From JBBDIP01 sp964602455 (GTDB lineage Bacteria; Bacillota; Sulfobacillia; Fermentithermobacillales; Fermentithermobacillaceae), in assembly GCA_964602455.1 (NCBI GenBank), contig CAZRRG010000071.1, forward strand, positions 1 to 11,626: a stretch of 11,626 nucleotides of DNA. The letters are read 5' to 3'. The position numbers were made by a program, and so were the translations under genes. Under the pieces are notes generated by a model. That model was not told the DNA's origin and did no database searches. It saw nothing but the letters and a program-made list of their open reading frames with translations. Below are positions 1-6,091 of this stretch, piece by piece (position 1 is the stretch's first letter; each line of letters opens with the position of its first letter).

Positions 1-798
1 GGTCCTGTCGGCCGACAGCTTCAACACTTCGTAGGACAACCCAGCCGCCAGCGGGAGCAGCACGAGCCGGACCGCCACGCGTGTCAGGAGGCTCGGTGTG
101 TTCACGAACAGGAACACAATCCATGTGCAGAGCACGACTATGAAGAGGAAGCTGGTCCCGCACCTGGGATGCAACCTGGTCTGCTGCGCCCCTTTGTCCA
201 CCAGGAACTCGATTGAGCGCTTCATGTCCCAGCCGTCGTTCCGGATGCTGCCGAGCATTTCCCGGTAATGCCGTTCCCATGCCCAGATGACCTTGTGCTC
301 TGCCCCGTGATATTCGATGACCCTGCGGATCTCGGGCATCCGGAAAACCACAGCGATGTAACCAACCAGGATGACCATGCGGAGCAAGGTCTCAAACAGG
401 CTGGAGAGGAGCCGCCCCTCGATGCTCATCCACTTCATCAGGTAGGGCGTTACGGCGGCAGGAAGCAAGATGAACAAGCCGATGGCCAACGCGACACCCA
501 ATGCCACACCGACGTTCACAGCCGTCGACGACGGCTGTTCCTCTTCAGGGGCTGCTATCTCCGCCGACTTGACGAGCATCTCGATGCCGAGGGTGAAGGA
601 ATCGACGAAGGCACAAGCCCCGCGTACCACCGGAAGGCGCATAAACGCGCTCTTTTGCGACGGGGAAGGAGACCGCTTTGTCAGTGAGGAGATGTCCCCG
701 TCAGGCTTGCGCACCGATAGGGAGACGTAAGTCTGGCCGCGCATGACGACCCCTTCCAGCACCGCCTGACCGCCGTAAGACGGCGTGTTCTGAGCCAA
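1..798 (-). CDS. yqhQ: DUF1385 family membrane protein (YqhQ-like), 3' end cut by window edge
   Basis: Polytopic inner-membrane protein of a family common in Firmicutes; its molecular function is not known to me. 266 codons are present and the frame is open at base 1, so the C-terminus is missing (family members are about 300 residues). Family signatures seen: GGQAVLEGVVMRG at residues 9-21, EYHGAEHK at 162-169 and HPRCGTSFLF at 210-219. Hydrophobic stretches lie near 95-116, 138-153, 216-233 and 240-255. The start is TTG at 798, chosen because GGGGAGGT sits six bases upstream and the product begins just before the conserved GGQA motif. The stretch between the HK and HPRC motifs is about 40 residues, longer than the ~22 I recall for typical members. 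It follows rpmE after an intrinsic terminator, the rho-rpmE-DUF1385 order common in Firmicutes, where prfA often comes next. Identification is confident; function is open. Confidence 0.9.
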   Translation of the reverse strand, partial: MAQNTPSYGGQAVLEGVVMRGQTYVSLSVRKPDGDISSLTKRSPSPSQKSAFMRLPVVRGACAFVDSFTLGIEMLVKSAEIAAPEEEQPSSTAVNVGVALGVALAIGLFILLPAAVTPYLMKWMSIEGRLLSSLFETLLRMVILVGYIAVVFRMPEIRRVIEYHGAEHKVIWAWERHYREMLGSIRNDGWDMKRSIEFLVDKGAQQTRLHPRCGTSFLFIVVLCTWIVFLFVNTPSLLTRVAVRLVLLPLAAGLSYEVLKLSADRT

Positions 799-840
799 CT
801 GGAGACCTCCCCTATGCCCATTCTACAGGTTATTCCACGC

Positions 841-880
841 AAATAAAAAGGCAGACACCGCCAAGAAGGTGGTCTCTGCC
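841..880 (-). terminator. Rho-independent terminator after rpmE
   Basis: Read on the minus strand, arms at 868-880 and 850-862 form a 13-position stem with two mismatches around a 5-base loop, followed at once by TTTTTATTT. The T-run is only on the minus-strand side, so it terminates transcription coming from rpmE, 14 bases after its stop codon. Read-through into the DUF1385 gene remains possible. Confidence 0.85.
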
Positions 881-893
881 TCTATTGGTTCGG

Positions 894-1139
894 CTAGCGA
901 TTGTCGGTATTGGCCTCAGCGCCGGACTTCTTTTCGCCCTCAATGTAGCCGTACTTCTGGCGGAAGCGCTCAACGCGACCGCTGGTGTCCATGATCTTCT
1001 GGACGCCGGTGAAGAACGGATGGCACTTTGCGCAGATGTCCACCTTGATGGCTTTCTTGGTGGAACCGACATGATACACAGCGCCGCAAGCGCAGGTAAT
1101 CGTGGTCTTCTCGTAGTTCGGATGGATCTTTTCCTTCAT
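894..1139 (-). CDS. rpmE: 50S ribosomal protein bL31 (zinc-binding type)
   Basis: Protein of the large ribosomal subunit, located at the inter-subunit bridge region. 81 residues. It opens with MKEKIHPNY, the usual bL31 start, and carries the zinc ligands C16, C18, C36 and C39 in the CACG and CAKCHPF contexts, so it is the zinc-containing (C+) paralogue rather than the zinc-independent form. The ATG at 1139 is preferred over an in-frame GTG at 1148, because that GTG is part of the Shine-Dalgarno GAGGTGA, which lies five bases before the ATG. The C-terminal tail (about residues 68-81) is charged and variable. The gene has its own promoter at 1269-1297 and a ~123-base leader with mutually exclusive pairings, suggesting separate regulation from rho upstream. 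It ends in an intrinsic terminator. Confidence 0.97.
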   Translation of the reverse strand: MKEKIHPNYEKTTITCACGAVYHVGSTKKAIKVDICAKCHPFFTGVQKIMDTSGRVERFRQKYGYIEGEKKSGAEANTDNR

Positions 1140-1144
1140 GTAAA

Positions 1145-1151
1145 TCACCTC
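1145..1151 (-). promoter_or_regulatory. Ribosome-binding site deciding the rpmE start
   Basis: GAGGTGA on the minus strand, five bases before the ATG at 1139. It contains the alternative in-frame GTG (1148), which therefore is not the likely start. Confidence 0.85.
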
Positions 1152-1175
1152 AGGTGGACTTCATCACTCAGAATA

Positions 1176-1251
1176 CAGCACCGCACTGCAGACGGTTAAG
1201 GCGCGTAACCAAAAGCGCAGTCCCGCACTCCATAGGTGCTGCAGATTAACC
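1176..1251 (-). promoter_or_regulatory. Structured rpmE leader, candidate L31 autoregulatory element
   Basis: The leader between the rpmE promoter and start holds two perfect complementary pairs that interleave: GGTTAA (1246-1251) with TTAACC (1194-1199), and CAGCACC (1235-1241) with GGTGCTG (1176-1182). The order is a-b-a'-b', so they form either a pseudoknot or two alternative folds. CTGCAGA also occurs twice on the + strand (1186-1192, 1239-1245). L31 leader motifs have been proposed in several phyla; I cannot match this to any of those consensus structures, so the role is inferred. Confidence 0.45.
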
Positions 1252-1268
1252 ATAGCGCAAACGAAAAG

Positions 1269-1297
1269 AGTATAGCACGAACGCCAGACAGCGACAA
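1269..1297 (-). promoter_or_regulatory. Sigma-70/SigA-type promoter for rpmE
   Basis: On the minus strand TTGTCG (-35, 1297-1292) is followed after exactly 17 bases by TATACT (-10, 1274-1269), with TGC just before the -10 (extended -10). This predicts a transcript start near 1262 and a ~123-base leader. It lies in the 175-base gap downstream of the rho stop codon. Confidence 0.75.
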
Positions 1298-1314
1298 CGT
1301 TGAGGAAGTCGCCG

Positions 1315-3795
1315 CTACCCCATCATCATCGACAGCCTCTTCTTGAGTATGGGCACGGCTTCCTTGTTGGTCGCGGTCTGCGACAGGAGCTGGATCAAGG
1401 ATTCGAGCACCTTATCCGGCTCCAGATCGTTGGTCATCTTGCGGAAGAGCCACATGGCCTCCAGCTCTTCCTTGGGCTGTAGGAGCTCCTCCTTACGGGT
1501 GCCGGAGCGCTTCACATCTATTGCCGGGAAAATCCTGCGCTCGGAGAGCTTGCGGTCCAGATGGACCTCCATGTTGCCGGTACCCTTGAACTCCTCGTAG
1601 ATGACGTCATCCATGCGGCTGCCGGTGTCGACGAGGCACGTGCCGAGGATGGTCAGGCTGCCGCCCTCCTCGATGTTCCTGGCCGCGCCGAAGAACCTCT
1701 TTGGCTTGTGGAACGCCGCGGGATCCATGCCGCCCGACAGCGTGCGTCCAGACGTCGGCTCGATGATGTTGTAGGCCCTGGTCATCCTAGTGATGCTGTC
1801 GAGCAACACCACGACGTCGCGCCCGTTCTCCACGAGCCTCTTGGCCCGTTCCAGCGCCATTTCGGCTACCCTGGCGTGGTTCTCAGGCGGCTCGTCAAAC
1901 GTGGACGCTATAACCTCGCCCTTCACCGACCGCTGCATATCCGTAACTTCCTCGGGACGCTCGTCTATGAGGAGCACCATAAGGTAGGTATCCGGGTGGT
2001 TGGTCGTGATGGCGTTGGCGATCTTCTTGAGGAGCACCGTCTTGCCGGCCTTGGGCGGCGACACGATGAGTCCGCGCTGCCCCATGCCGACGGGGCAGAC
2101 CAGGTCCATAAGGCGGCCTGACGTTTCGGACTTGGTGGTCTCCAACTGGAACCGTTCGTCTGGGAAGATGGGCGTCAGTCCCTCAAAGTTGGGGCGCTCG
2201 CGAGCCGTCTCCGGATCTTCGCCGTTGATGGCCTCGATGCGCAGAAGTCCGTAGTAGCGCTCGGTGTCGTGGGGCGGACGGACCTGCCCCGACACCAGGT
2301 CGCCGGTACGCAGGTCGAACCTGCGGATCTGGGACGGCGAGATATAGATGTCATCTTTGCTGGGGAAGTAGAACGCGGGACGGAGGAAGCCGTAGCCCTC
2401 GTTCAATATCTCAAGCAGGCCTTCGGCGAAAATGAGGCCTCCGGCCTGGGTTCGCGCTTTCAGGATCTCGAAGACGAGCTCCTTCTTGCGGAGGGCCGAG
2501 TACCCGGCAATGCCGAGCTCCCTGGCCATCCTCTGGAGGTCTACGAGGTTGGTGTTGTTTAGTTCCTTGACCGTTGGGCCGCTTTCGGGCCTCGGTCGCG
2601 CGGGTCTCCCGCCTGGCCGGATGTAGAGCACATCGGCCGGCGGCTCAGCGGGAATCACGTCCTGAGGCGCCGCCCGCCTCTCGGTTGACGGGCGCTGCTC
2701 AGGCGCGAACCTCTCGCCTACCTGAGGTTCAGATACCTGGAGCCGTTCGGTGTACATGTCCGGCGTGACGCGGGTGAAGCCCTGTGGCCGGTCTTCGTGC
2801 TGTCGCTCGAAGACCTTATCGTAGCTCCGGGCCCCGTTCTGCCGCTCCGCAGACCTGCTATAGGGTTGACGCTCCGCCTGCGTATCACGAGGCATGCGCT
2901 CAACCTGTGCGTCGCGGGGCTGGCGGTCCAGGCTCTGCCTGTCATAGCCTTGCCTGTCGTAACCCTGCCGCTCCTGCTGAGTCTCGCGAGGCTGCCGCTC
3001 GAAAGTCTGCCGGTCAGAAGCCTGCCTTTCGAAGCCCTGCCGGTCAGGGGCTTGCCTCTCGTAACCTTGCCGCTCGTATCCTTGCCGTTCCTGTTGCCGC
3101 GGCCTCTGTTCCGAGTCCTGGCGCCGCTCAGCGCGTCTCTCGACCTGCTGCCGCTCGAAACTAGCGCGTCCGCTCGGCTGACGCTCGGCCTCCGCCACAC
3201 TTCGCTCAACCTGCTGCTTCTGCTGTGCACGCGTTGGCGGTACAACGGCAGGAGGCTCGGACGGTACGACGGGAGTGGGCGGTGGCACGGTTCCGGTATT
3301 GGCGGGAGCGGACTCGGCTACTACTGTGGTCTCTACGGTTGGGGTCGGGTGGTCTTCCGTGGAGGAGATGGCCTGAGTGGTCTCTTCGGCCGCCTTGGCC
3401 GGGGTTCTCCTGGTCCTCCGCTTGGGCGGTGGGGCAACGTCTTCCGGCTTGGCGGGCGCTGCTCCCTCGGGCTCTGCGGCTTGAGGGGGCACTGCCTTTG
3501 CGTGAGTATGCTCTGCCGGTGCGGGAACAGGTTCCGCCACCAGTTGGGCGGGCACGGGCTCAGGTTTTACCTCTGGAGCGGCAGAGACTGGCGCAGCGGC
3601 ATCCGCGGTGGCCTTGGTTGTCCTGCGTCCCCTGCGCGCCGGCGCAGCCTCCACATCGGTCTTGGCTTCAGTTTTGGCTTCGCTCTTTGCTCTGGTGGTG
3701 CGTCTGGTTTTCGGTTTCTCGGTGGCGGTGGCGGGAGAATCTGCGGCTCCGGCATCAAGGGGCAGGCCGGGCTCTTTGGTCCCGTCTTTCTCCAT
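1315..3795 (-). CDS. rho: Transcription termination factor Rho with a ~405-residue low-complexity N-terminal extension
   Basis: Hexameric RNA-dependent ATPase that translocates along nascent RNA and ends transcription. 826 residues against 419 in E. coli Rho. The conserved body occupies about 408-826: Rho_N helical domain (~408-450), cold-shock-like RNA-binding domain (~455-530), and the RecA-like ATPase with Walker A SPPKAGKT (579-586), LLIDERPEEVTD (608-619), Walker B VVVLLDS (661-667), Q/R-loop region SGGMDPAAF (687-695) and GTGNMEVHLDRK (738-749). All key motifs look intact. The extension has two parts: residues 1-190 rich in Ala, Pro, Glu and basic patches (RRTTRAK, RRGRRTT, KRRTRRTPAK), then an Arg/Gln-rich repeat zone (~195-340). 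The ATG at 3795 follows AGGAG by 12 bases, rather long spacing, but no better start is seen. It sits 206 bases after tal with its own candidate promoter. Confidence 0.97.
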   Translation of the reverse strand: MEKDGTKEPGLPLDAGAADSPATATEKPKTRRTTRAKSEAKTEAKTDVEAAPARRGRRTTKATADAAAPVSAAPEVKPEPVPAQLVAEPVPAPAEHTHAKAVPPQAAEPEGAAPAKPEDVAPPPKRRTRRTPAKAAEETTQAISSTEDHPTPTVETTVVAESAPANTGTVPPPTPVVPSEPPAVVPPTRAQQKQQVERSVAEAERQPSGRASFERQQVERRAERRQDSEQRPRQQERQGYERQGYERQAPDRQGFERQASDRQTFERQPRETQQERQGYDRQGYDRQSLDRQPRDAQVERMPRDTQAERQPYSRSAERQNGARSYDKVFERQHEDRPQGFTRVTPDMYTERLQVSEPQVGERFAPEQRPSTERRAAPQDVIPAEPPADVLYIRPGGRPARPRPESGPTVKELNNTNLVDLQRMARELGIAGYSALRKKELVFEILKARTQAGGLIFAEGLLEILNEGYGFLRPAFYFPSKDDIYISPSQIRRFDLRTGDLVSGQVRPPHDTERYYGLLRIEAINGEDPETARERPNFEGLTPIFPDERFQLETTKSETSGRLMDLVCPVGMGQRGLIVSPPKAGKTVLLKKIANAITTNHPDTYLMVLLIDERPEEVTDMQRSVKGEVIASTFDEPPENHARVAEMALERAKRLVENGRDVVVLLDSITRMTRAYNIIEPTSGRTLSGGMDPAAFHKPKRFFGAARNIEEGGSLTILGTCLVDTGSRMDDVIYEEFKGTGNMEVHLDRKLSERRIFPAIDVKRSGTRKEELLQPKEELEAMWLFRKMTNDLEPDKVLESLIQLLSQTATNKEAVPILKKRLSMMMG
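2857..3087 (-). repeat. Degenerate 15-bp tandem repeat encoding RQxx[E/D] pentapeptides in Rho
   Basis: Codes for Rho residues 237-313. Seven pentads run in tandem (RQGYE, RQGYE, RQAPD, RQGFE, RQASD, RQTFE, RQPRE), then a four-residue TQQE, then RQGYD, RQGYD, RQSLD, RQPRD, then AQVE, RMPRD, TQAE, RQPYS. The repeat is thus a 5-residue unit interrupted by 4-residue [T/A]Q[x]E linkers, always after a PR[E/D] pentad. Such a 15-bp array can change copy number by slippage. Confidence 0.85.
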
Positions 3796-3950
3796 TCTAG
3801 TTCACATCTCCTCAGAATCGTTGGGTAGACCCGTACCACAACCATGGCGGGCTTGGGACAGAATATGGGATACGGCAGTAGCCGCGGCATAATCCAAAGG
3901 GTTCGACGTACTTTGGGGCGTCACAGAGAAGGCTGGGTAATCGCTCCTAT

Positions 3951-3986
3951 GTCGAAAGTATCATACGCAGGAACCTGCGTCAAGAT
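3951..3986 (-). promoter_or_regulatory. Candidate rho promoter with a 7-bp dyad in the spacer
   Basis: On the minus strand TTGACG (3984-3979) is followed by weak -10 candidates: GATACT (15-base spacer) or TACTTT (17-base spacer); TATGAT also overlaps this stretch but only 12 bases from TTGACG. Lying across the spacer is ACGCAGG-AA-CCTGCGT (3965-3980 on +), a perfect inverted repeat. Its two-base centre makes it look more like a DNA operator than an RNA hairpin. No clear intrinsic terminator for tal is seen here. Confidence 0.35.
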
Positions 3987-4001
3987 TCAGGAAACCGCCA
4001 T

Positions 4002-4646
4002 CTATGAGTTCGCTTTTGCCCAGTCGTCCTTGAACCTCTTTATGCCGATATCCGTCAGCGGGTGATGAAGCATCTGCTCCAGTACCTTGAACGGGACGGT
4101 TGCGATGTGGGCCGACAACCGCGCGGCCTCGACGACGTGCATGGGGTGGCGGATAGACGCGGCGATAACCTGGGTGGGCAGGCCGTAATTGGCGAGGATG
4201 ACTACCAGGTCCTCGACGATGTCCATACCCTCGTTGCTGATGTCGTCCATTCTACCGACGAATGGGCTTATGTAGGTGGCGCCTGCGATAGCGGCCATGA
4301 GGCCCTGCGCCGCAGAGAAGACCAGCGTAACGTTGGTCTTGATTCCTTCCTTCGAGAGAACCTTGACCGCCTTGAGGCCCTCTTTGGTCATCGGGATCTT
4401 AATCACGATGTTGGGGGCGATCTCGGCCAGTTCGCGTGCCTCGGGGATCATGTCCTCCGCGTTGTCGGAGAGCACCTCAGCCGAGATCGGGCCGGGGACT
4501 ATGGAGGCGATCTCTTTCACGAGCGCCTTGAAATCCTTCTTCTCCTTGGCCACCAGGCTGGGGTTAGTGGTGACTCCGGATATGACTCCCCATGACGCCG
4601 CTTCTCGGATCTCGTCGAGGTTCGCTGTATCAAGGAATAGCTGCAT
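4002..4646 (-). CDS. tal: Transaldolase family protein (small TalC/FSA type)
   Basis: Class I aldolase-fold (TIM barrel) cytoplasmic enzyme of the non-oxidative pentose phosphate pathway, moving a dihydroxyacetone unit between sugar phosphates via a Schiff base. 214 residues, the usual length of the short subfamily. Seen: FLDTAN with Asp6, GVTTNPSL (24-31), the Schiff-base lysine K83 in NIVIKIPMT, TNVTLVFS (104-111) and YISPFVGRMDD (125-135). The phenylalanine F129 stands where fructose-6-phosphate aldolase of E. coli has Tyr131; transaldolases have Phe there, so transaldolase activity is favoured over aldolase. The ATG at 4646 has AAGGGG seven bases upstream. A tal gene near rho is common in Firmicutes. 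It follows kce by 84 bases. Confidence 0.93.
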   Translation of the reverse strand: MQLFLDTANLDEIREAASWGVISGVTTNPSLVAKEKKDFKALVKEIASIVPGPISAEVLSDNAEDMIPEARELAEIAPNIVIKIPMTKEGLKAVKVLSKEGIKTNVTLVFSAAQGLMAAIAGATYISPFVGRMDDISNEGMDIVEDLVVILANYGLPTQVIAASIRHPMHVVEAARLSAHIATVPFKVLEQMLHHPLTDIGIKRFKDDWAKANS

Positions 4647-4698
4647 TTTGGTGCCCCTTTCTCAATGGCGATCAGAAGTGCAACATCATCCCGCAAAC

Positions 4699-4723
4699 GC
4701 TACGGCGCTCTCGGCGACGTAGC
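4699..4723 (-). other. Weak hairpin after kce
   Basis: Inverted arms GCTACG (4699-4704) and CGTAGC (4718-4723) enclose 13 bases, starting seven bases after the kce stop codon. No T-run of more than three bases follows, so it is not a convincing terminator; it may protect or process the 3' end of the kal-kce message, or mean nothing. Confidence 0.25.
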
Positions 4724-4730
4724 CGTCATC

Positions 4731-5552
4731 TTACCTGCCGTCAAGCCTGAGAATCTTCCTTGCCTCGGCCGGTTTGGCCACCGGTCGCCCCATCTCGGCG
4801 GCGATCCGGGCCATCCGCGCAACGAGTTCGGCGTTGGATTTGGCAAGGACGCCCCGCGAGTAGTAGATGTTATCCTCAAAGCCCACCCTCACATGTCCGC
4901 CCAGGATGACGGCCATGGCGCCCAGGGGCAACTCGTGCCGGCCGATCCCGGCCACCGTCCATGTGGACCCGTCCTGAGGCAGGAGTGAGACGAGGTGCAG
5001 CAGGTTTCGCGGGTCCCCCGAGATCCCACCGGGTACGCCCATTACAAAGTCGAAATGCCCGGGCAAATCGATTAGCTTCTTTACGTGAAGTCTCCTGGCG
5101 TTCTCGACCATCCCCGCGTCGAAGATCTCCATCTCGGGTACGACGCCGTTCTCGCGGATGGCCTTCGCAAACATCTCCATATCGTCCTGGGAGTTGACAA
5201 AGATCCCGTCGCCGAAGTTAACGGTCCCGCAAGTAAGTGTAGCCATGTCGGGCTTAAGCGATACCGGACCGACCCGCTCCTCTACCGTCATGCCGACCGC
5301 GCCGCCGGTGGACACCTGGACAATCATGTCGGTCTTGGCCCTTACCAGGTCGATGATCTCGCCGTAGACATCGGGATCCTGCGTCGGGTTGCCGTCCTTG
5401 TCGCGAGCGTGGATGTGGGCCACCGACGCACCCTCATTCCATGCGCGGTAGCACTCTTCGGCGATCTCCTGGGGCGTAAGCGGGATGTACGGCGTGTGGT
5501 CGCGGGTAACTTCTGCTCCTACGGGAGCCACTGTGATGACAAGCGGATCCAT
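4731..5552 (-). CDS. kce: 3-keto-5-aminohexanoate cleavage enzyme (BKACE family, DUF849)
   Basis: Zinc-dependent enzyme of anaerobic lysine fermentation: (S)-3-keto-5-aminohexanoate plus acetyl-CoA gives acetoacetate and 3-aminobutyryl-CoA. 273 residues, TIM-barrel family of usual length. The metal ligands fit the characterised Kce: H46 and H48 in HIHARD and E226 in GFEDN. Other motifs are E14 in VGAEVTR, VSTGGAVG (80-87), TVNFGDGIFVN (110-120), GVPGGISG (172-179), AGIGRHELP (201-209), and R222 and D227 by the active site. BKACE members differ in substrate; assignment to the lysine substrate rests on the strong overall resemblance and on kal next door. The ATG at 5552, with AGGAG seven bases ahead, is preferred over a TTG at 5558. 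It follows kal by 123 bases. Confidence 0.9.
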   Translation of the reverse strand: MDPLVITVAPVGAEVTRDHTPYIPLTPQEIAEECYRAWNEGASVAHIHARDKDGNPTQDPDVYGEIIDLVRAKTDMIVQVSTGGAVGMTVEERVGPVSLKPDMATLTCGTVNFGDGIFVNSQDDMEMFAKAIRENGVVPEMEIFDAGMVENARRLHVKKLIDLPGHFDFVMGVPGGISGDPRNLLHLVSLLPQDGSTWTVAGIGRHELPLGAMAVILGGHVRVGFEDNIYYSRGVLAKSNAELVARMARIAAEMGRPVAKPAEARKILRLDGR

Positions 5553-5559
5553 TGCCAAA

Positions 5560-5566
5560 CTCCTCT
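5560..5566 (-). promoter_or_regulatory. Ribosome-binding site deciding the kce start
   Basis: AGAGGAG on the minus strand, seven bases before the ATG at 5552 and only one base before the TTG at 5558; this favours the ATG. Confidence 0.8.
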
Positions 5567-5604
5567 CGAAGGCGGTTCAACCGGAACTATCCAAGCGGCG
5601 ATTG

Positions 5605-5632
5605 GGACTTCGTCATTGACTCGGGGAAGTCC
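5605..5632 (-). other. Hairpin in the kal-kce intergenic gap
   Basis: GGACTTC (5605-5611) and GAAGTCC (5626-5632) are perfect 7-base arms. An inner GTC/GAC pair (5612-5614, 5618-5620) extends the stem to ten pairs with a 5-base bulge and a 3-base loop. No T-run follows, so it is not a canonical terminator. It may be a processing or stability element that sets relative kal and kce levels. The rest of the 123-base gap shows no clear promoter. Confidence 0.4.
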
Positions 5633-5675
5633 TCTTGTAAGCCACCCGACCTTTCGGCAGTCGTCTTGCTGCACC

Positions 5676-6071
5676 CTAGGGTTTCTTGGGAGCGACTACC
5701 GTGCCCCGGGCCCTGGCCACCAGAACCGGCTCGGGGAGAACCTTAGCGGCGCTCGACCCGTGCTCCCAGTCTCCTTCAATGACCTTGTGGGCTTCCATCT
5801 CGACCTTGCGAGACCGCCTGCCGACCTCGGTGATGCGGCCGCGGATCTCCAGAAAGTCACCGGCATGGACCGGCTGCTTGAACTCGACTAAGTCGTATGC
5901 GGCCATGAGGCCCTCATCGCCATCGTAGATGATACTGAGTTCCGTCGCTACGTCGCCGAAGAACTCCATCATCTTGGCCCCGGCCACTACCCCGCCGCCG
6001 TAGTGCACGTCTTGTTGGGAGACGCGGAGGCGGATTAGAGAGGTGGGGAGATTGCTTGTGTTGTCACTCAT
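5676..6071 (-). CDS. kal: 3-aminobutyryl-CoA ammonia lyase (hotdog fold)
   Basis: Catalyses the step after Kce in lysine fermentation: 3-aminobutyryl-CoA loses ammonia to give crotonyl-CoA. 131 residues, a single hotdog domain as in thioesterase relatives. Features resembling Kal are VSQQDVHYGGGVVAGAKMM (17-35), FFGDVATEL (37-45), a DGDEGLMAAYD stretch just after it, and VEFKQPVHAGDFLEIRG in the central helix/strand part. On sequence alone a hotdog acyl-CoA thioesterase is the alternative; adjacency to kce decides it. The ATG at 6071 is preferred over a GTG at 6080, because AAGGTGA sits five bases before the ATG and includes that GTG. It starts only 20 bases after the S41 peptidase stop codon, with no promoter visible, so it is probably co-transcribed with the protease genes. 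Confidence 0.88.
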   Translation of the reverse strand: MSDNTSNLPTSLIRLRVSQQDVHYGGGVVAGAKMMEFFGDVATELSIIYDGDEGLMAAYDLVEFKQPVHAGDFLEIRGRITEVGRRSRKVEMEAHKVIEGDWEHGSSAAKVLPEPVLVARARGTVVAPKKP

Positions 6072-6076
6072 GGAAC

Positions 6077-6087
6077 TCACCTTCTCC
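6077..6087 (-). promoter_or_regulatory. Ribosome-binding site deciding the kal start
   Basis: GGAGAAGGTGA on the minus strand, ending five bases before the ATG at 6071. It overlaps the alternative GTG at 6080. Just upstream, GGAG-TAA-CTCC places the S41 stop codon (TAA) between complementary arms, so ribosomes ending the upstream gene could affect access here. Confidence 0.7.
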
Positions 6088-6091
6088 GGAG

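Noticed and set aside
820..825. TAGAAT as a -10 element for the DUF1385 gene
   Set aside because: No acceptable -35 hexamer lies 16-18 bases upstream; the sequence there is the T-rich tail of the rpmE terminator.
1561..2121. + strand open frame of 186 codons inside rho
   Set aside because: It is antisense to the conserved Rho ATPase domain, is His/Arg/Asp-rich without recognisable motifs, and is explained by GC-rich codon bias.
2797..3828. 343-codon open frame on the + strand, antisense to the Rho extension
   Set aside because: It mirrors the repetitive Arg/Gln-, Ala- and Pro-rich coding sequence of rho, yields Leu/Arg/Gly-rich low-complexity protein and shows no domain. The minus-strand frame continues into an unmistakable Rho.
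3823..3832. GGGT-AG-ACCC dyad upstream of rho
   Set aside because: Four-base arms around two bases are expected by chance and lack any context of a known site.
4062..4595. + strand open frame of 177 codons inside tal
   Set aside because: It is antisense to the well-conserved transaldolase frame and has no recognisable domain.
5085..5891. + strand open frame of 268 codons across kal and kce
   Set aside because: It spans the antisense of two recognised genes and their gap, and no family resemblance is seen.
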